NCBI GenBank assembly: GCA_002401055.1
Contig: NVRZ01000141.1
Coordinates: 1-7,801, forward strand
Direction of reading: 5' to 3'
From: Bacteroidota bacterium
Lineage (GTDB): Bacteria; Bacteroidota; Bacteroidia; NORP154
DNA: 7,801 nucleotides
Below are positions 5,431 to 7,801 of the stretch, in pieces. Below the pieces are notes generated by a model, which saw only the letters and a list, made by a program, of their open reading frames with translations, searched no databases and had not been told where the DNA came from. Each line of letters begins with the position of its first letter. Position 1 is the first letter of the stretch. Position numbers and translations under genes: made by a program.

Positions 5431-6107
5431 ATTACCCCCGATTATTCTGTGTTTCATTGAGCATTATCTTATTGCCTGGCCTGAGTGTATCTCAATCTGT
5501 GGAAGAGGACATGCGGTCCCTTAAACGGGCTTATGAGAAAGGCACAATTATCCAACGGGTTACCTACTCTTTTGAAAGTAATCGCGGTAAAAATGATACC
5601 ACCACCAGTAAAATGGGATGGATTGTTAGCAAGAGCAATTGCTCATTCACCTTTCTAGACGCCGGCACGACAATAATTCAAAACGATAGTATCTCGGTTA
5701 TGATAGATGATCCTTCCAGATCGTTGGTTGTTTTACCCAACTATAAGCAAGCAGCTACCTCTTCATCACTCGATAAGATTCAAGGCTCCATTGAGCAGGC
5801 TGATTCCATTCGGCTTCTTAGCAATTTAAAGGCTGGATTAAGAGGCTACAGATTTTGGTTGAGTAAGCCTGTAAAGGTTGTCATGGATATTGTCTTCTCA
5901 GATAACACCTATTTAATGAAATATGTAAGCACTGCATACCCCGAGGGCACGGGGCTCAACCTAAAGGTAAGCTATGAGGTAAAGGAGCTTCCGAAAAAGC
6001 TCGCTGGGAAAGACAAGCTCTCCGAATACATCATTCTGGTTCAGGGCCAGTTCGCTCCCGCTCCCTCCTATACAAACTTCGAGTTCGTAAATGGCTGGAA
6101 TAAATAA
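5427..6107 (+). CDS. Secreted protein of unknown function upstream of a YD/RHS-like gene
   Basis: A 226-residue protein I do not recognise. Residues 1-22 are a signal peptide (MNYPRLFCVSLSIILLPGLSVS), so it is exported to the periplasm or outer membrane; there is no lipobox cysteine at the cleavage site and no T9SS sorting domain. The mature part alternates polar strands: VTYSFESN (45-52), WIVSKSNCSFTF (65-76), ISVMIDD (89-95), YRFWLSKPVKVVMDIVFSDN (141-160), LKVSYEVKEL (179-188). It is all-beta-rich with a helical stretch at ~115-138, vaguely recalling LolA-like lipoprotein-carrier folds, but no diagnostic motif is present. The YD/RHS-like gene starts 22 bp later (or overlaps by 17 bp if its first ATG is used), so the two are probably co-transcribed and may act together as accessory and main protein. 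Confidence 0.75.
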   Translation: MNYPRLFCVSLSIILLPGLSVSQSVEEDMRSLKRAYEKGTIIQRVTYSFESNRGKNDTTTSKMGWIVSKSNCSFTFLDAGTTIIQNDSISVMIDDPSRSLVVLPNYKQAATSSSLDKIQGSIEQADSIRLLSNLKAGLRGYRFWLSKPVKVVMDIVFSDNTYLMKYVSTAYPEGTGLNLKVSYEVKELPKKLAGKDKLSEYIILVQGQFAPAPSYTNFEFVNGWNK

Positions 6108-6129
6108 AATACAAAGTGCAAAAAACAGA

Positions 6130-7797
6130 ATGCAAGGCGTAATGCACCCAATATTCAAAGTACTCGGGTTTATGCTGCTCTTGCCACTACTAGCACAAGC
6201 CGGCAACCATAAATACATCACTGATACTACTGGCCTTGGCATACTCTCTGGGGATACGCTAACTATTACAGACCCTCAGTTTTCTCTTTTTGCTAACGAC
6301 TCAATATTCTACAAATCAATATTCGGAAGAGTATTTCTAGAAGTTGTAGAAAGAGATGGAACGCAAATGGATTCTAGTTGGGAATTCATGGCCAATTTAA
6401 TCGTTAGCTACAGAGACACCTCAGGCCAGCTGTATTCTAACATTCCAATATCTCTTTCCATAAACTATAATGATGAAGAGACAACGCGCTATCTCAGAAA
6501 AGATGTCTTTGAAATGCTAGGAGCTTACGATATTTCTGTTATTGTAACAGGTGTTTCTGACACATCATTGCTCTCTCAAGTACGAGTGGGCATTGAGCTC
6601 TTCTCAGACAATTATTATGTATTTAACGCAAATTCACAAGTCTCTTTTTTGACAGAGCAGTGGATCTACGCTTACAATGAGCTCAATATAAATTGGGCAC
6701 CAGTTTTTGGAGCGGAAATGTATGATCTCGAATGGGCCTGGGTAGATGACTATGAGAAAGACGGAACATCCCTTAATCTTAACAACTTAAAAGGTTCTTT
6801 TAAAAACAACGCCTCCAGGGTTAAAATTTCTGGAACATCCTATCAATTACCGGTAATCTATGACCGTGGATATATCTATTATCGGGTACGTCCAGTTGGA
6901 GTTGAGGCAAATAATTTTGCACAACCTGTACAGGGGAAATGGAAAGGTAGTACGAACAATGACCCATTCCTTTTATCGATCTACCAATACAAAACAAAAA
7001 TAGACACGGGACATGATGTTAGCTTGAATTGGAGACGTACCAGCATCTATGCAGAGTATGGATTTAGAAATGATGAGGTAAGATACTTTGACGGATTACT
7101 CATGAACCGACAAAATGTCGTTTCCAATGCCACTGATAAATTAGCTAGTGCTTCTGAGGTAATTTACGACTATCAAGGACGTCCGGCAGTTAACACTTCT
7201 CCTGTTCCGGTGGGTAACAGAATTGTATTTCATGAAAACTTGAACAAAAACCAAAGTGGATCATCTTATAGCGCATTTGACTTTGACAGAAATGTGAATT
7301 ATGGTAATTCATCATTTTCGCCAATGAATAATACTTCAGGAGCTTCTAAGTACTATTCTCCTTCCAACTCCTCTCAACAGGCACATGATGGTTTTATTCC
7401 TGATGCAGAAGGGTATCCATTTACAGCTACCCAATATACTGCTGACAACTCTGGCAGAGCATCTTCTATCGGTAATATCGGAGCTAAATTTCAACCTGGC
7501 TCTGGGCATGAAACAATCATATTTTATGTAAAACCATTACAGGAAGAACTCGATCGATTGTTTGGCAACGAAGTGGGCTTCGCCAATCATTATAGCAAAA
7601 CCATTGTAAAGGATCCCAATGGCGTATCATCCATCACCTATACCAATCAAGCCGGGAAAACTGTTGCCACAGCGATTTCAGGAGTAACACCTAGCAATCT
7701 TCACTCTTTAGGCATTACACCTGATACGTTAAAGGCCAATGTGATGAATAACAATCACTGGAATACCAATGGAAATCAGGCAAATTCCTATCAATAG
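6130..7797 (+). CDS. N-terminal part of a YD/RHS-like large secreted protein, ended by an early stop
   Basis: 555 residues from the chosen start. Residues 1-24 hold a signal peptide (core VLGFMLLLPLLAQA). Residues ~187-258 look like a fibronectin-type segment (LNINWAPVFGAEMYDLEW ... YYRVRPVGV). Residues ~318-361 carry the YD-like signature YFDGLLMNRQNV ... VIYDYQGRPAVNTSPVPV. Residues ~460-520 hold HYSKTIVKDPNGVSSITY and QAGKTVATAISG. These match the N-terminal region of Bacteroidota RHS/YD-repeat giants (DUF6443-like context), which usually run well beyond 1,000 residues with a core and a toxin-like C-terminus. None of that is present: the frame ends with TAG at 7795-7797, four bases before the window end. 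Start choice: ATG 6130 gives a compact signal peptide; ATG 6142 or 6091 (17-bp overlap with the previous gene) are alternatives. The protein may be truly short, frameshifted, or split, with the rest downstream. Confidence 0.75.
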   Translation: MQGVMHPIFKVLGFMLLLPLLAQAGNHKYITDTTGLGILSGDTLTITDPQFSLFANDSIFYKSIFGRVFLEVVERDGTQMDSSWEFMANLIVSYRDTSGQLYSNIPISLSINYNDEETTRYLRKDVFEMLGAYDISVIVTGVSDTSLLSQVRVGIELFSDNYYVFNANSQVSFLTEQWIYAYNELNINWAPVFGAEMYDLEWAWVDDYEKDGTSLNLNNLKGSFKNNASRVKISGTSYQLPVIYDRGYIYYRVRPVGVEANNFAQPVQGKWKGSTNNDPFLLSIYQYKTKIDTGHDVSLNWRRTSIYAEYGFRNDEVRYFDGLLMNRQNVVSNATDKLASASEVIYDYQGRPAVNTSPVPVGNRIVFHENLNKNQSGSSYSAFDFDRNVNYGNSSFSPMNNTSGASKYYSPSNSSQQAHDGFIPDAEGYPFTATQYTADNSGRASSIGNIGAKFQPGSGHETIIFYVKPLQEELDRLFGNEVGFANHYSKTIVKDPNGVSSITYTNQAGKTVATAISGVTPSNLHSLGITPDTLKANVMNNNHWNTNGNQANSYQ

Positions 7798-7801
7798 GTT
7801 A

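Overview
The window most likely comes from a Bacteroidota chromosome, probably a Flavobacteriales- or Cytophagales-like environmental bacterium. The evidence is two proteins ending in type IX secretion (T9SS) type A sorting domains, perfect TAnnTTTG promoter boxes of the Bacteroidota kind, the short Crp/Fnr regulator form common in this phylum, a large YD/RHS-like secreted protein, and moderate AT-rich base composition without clear Shine-Dalgarno sites. The genus cannot be told from the sequence.

Left part (1-2541, plus strand): a Crp/Fnr-family regulator (122-694) is followed by a two-gene unit. The first gene encodes a tandem-duplicated small alpha/beta-barrel-like protein (811-1386). The second encodes a class I SAM-dependent O-methyltransferase-like enzyme (1433-2470). 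A strong GAAA-loop terminator (2509-2541) closes the unit. Between regulator and unit lies the most informative non-coding stretch of the window. It has a 20-bp palindrome with FNR-type half sites (734-753), a diverged second copy exactly 31 bp upstream (703-722), and a perfect TAnnTTTG box (773-780) placed so that the palindrome is centred near -41.5. The regulator's recognition helix carries the E..SR residues that read TTGA half sites in FNR. The three genes therefore look like a local circuit in which the regulator switches on the two-gene unit.

Middle part (2571-5212): a divergent pair of secreted T9SS cargo proteins. The minus-strand gene encodes a signal peptide, seven ~52-residue beta-propeller-like repeats, a PKD domain and a sorting domain. 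The plus-strand gene encodes a small cupredoxin-like domain, apparently without the usual axial methionine, fused to a sorting domain. Each has a candidate TAnnTTTG box in the 227-bp shared upstream region.

Right part (5389-7801, plus strand): an unrecognised secreted protein (5427-6107), possibly translated behind a 13-codon leader ORF through an ATGA overlap. It is followed closely by the N-terminal part of a YD/RHS-type giant secreted protein (6130-7797), whose frame stops four bases before the window end. That stop may be a real short form, a frameshift or a split gene.

No tRNA, rRNA, CRISPR array, insertion sequence or transposase was seen. No gene-free stretch exceeds 300 bases.
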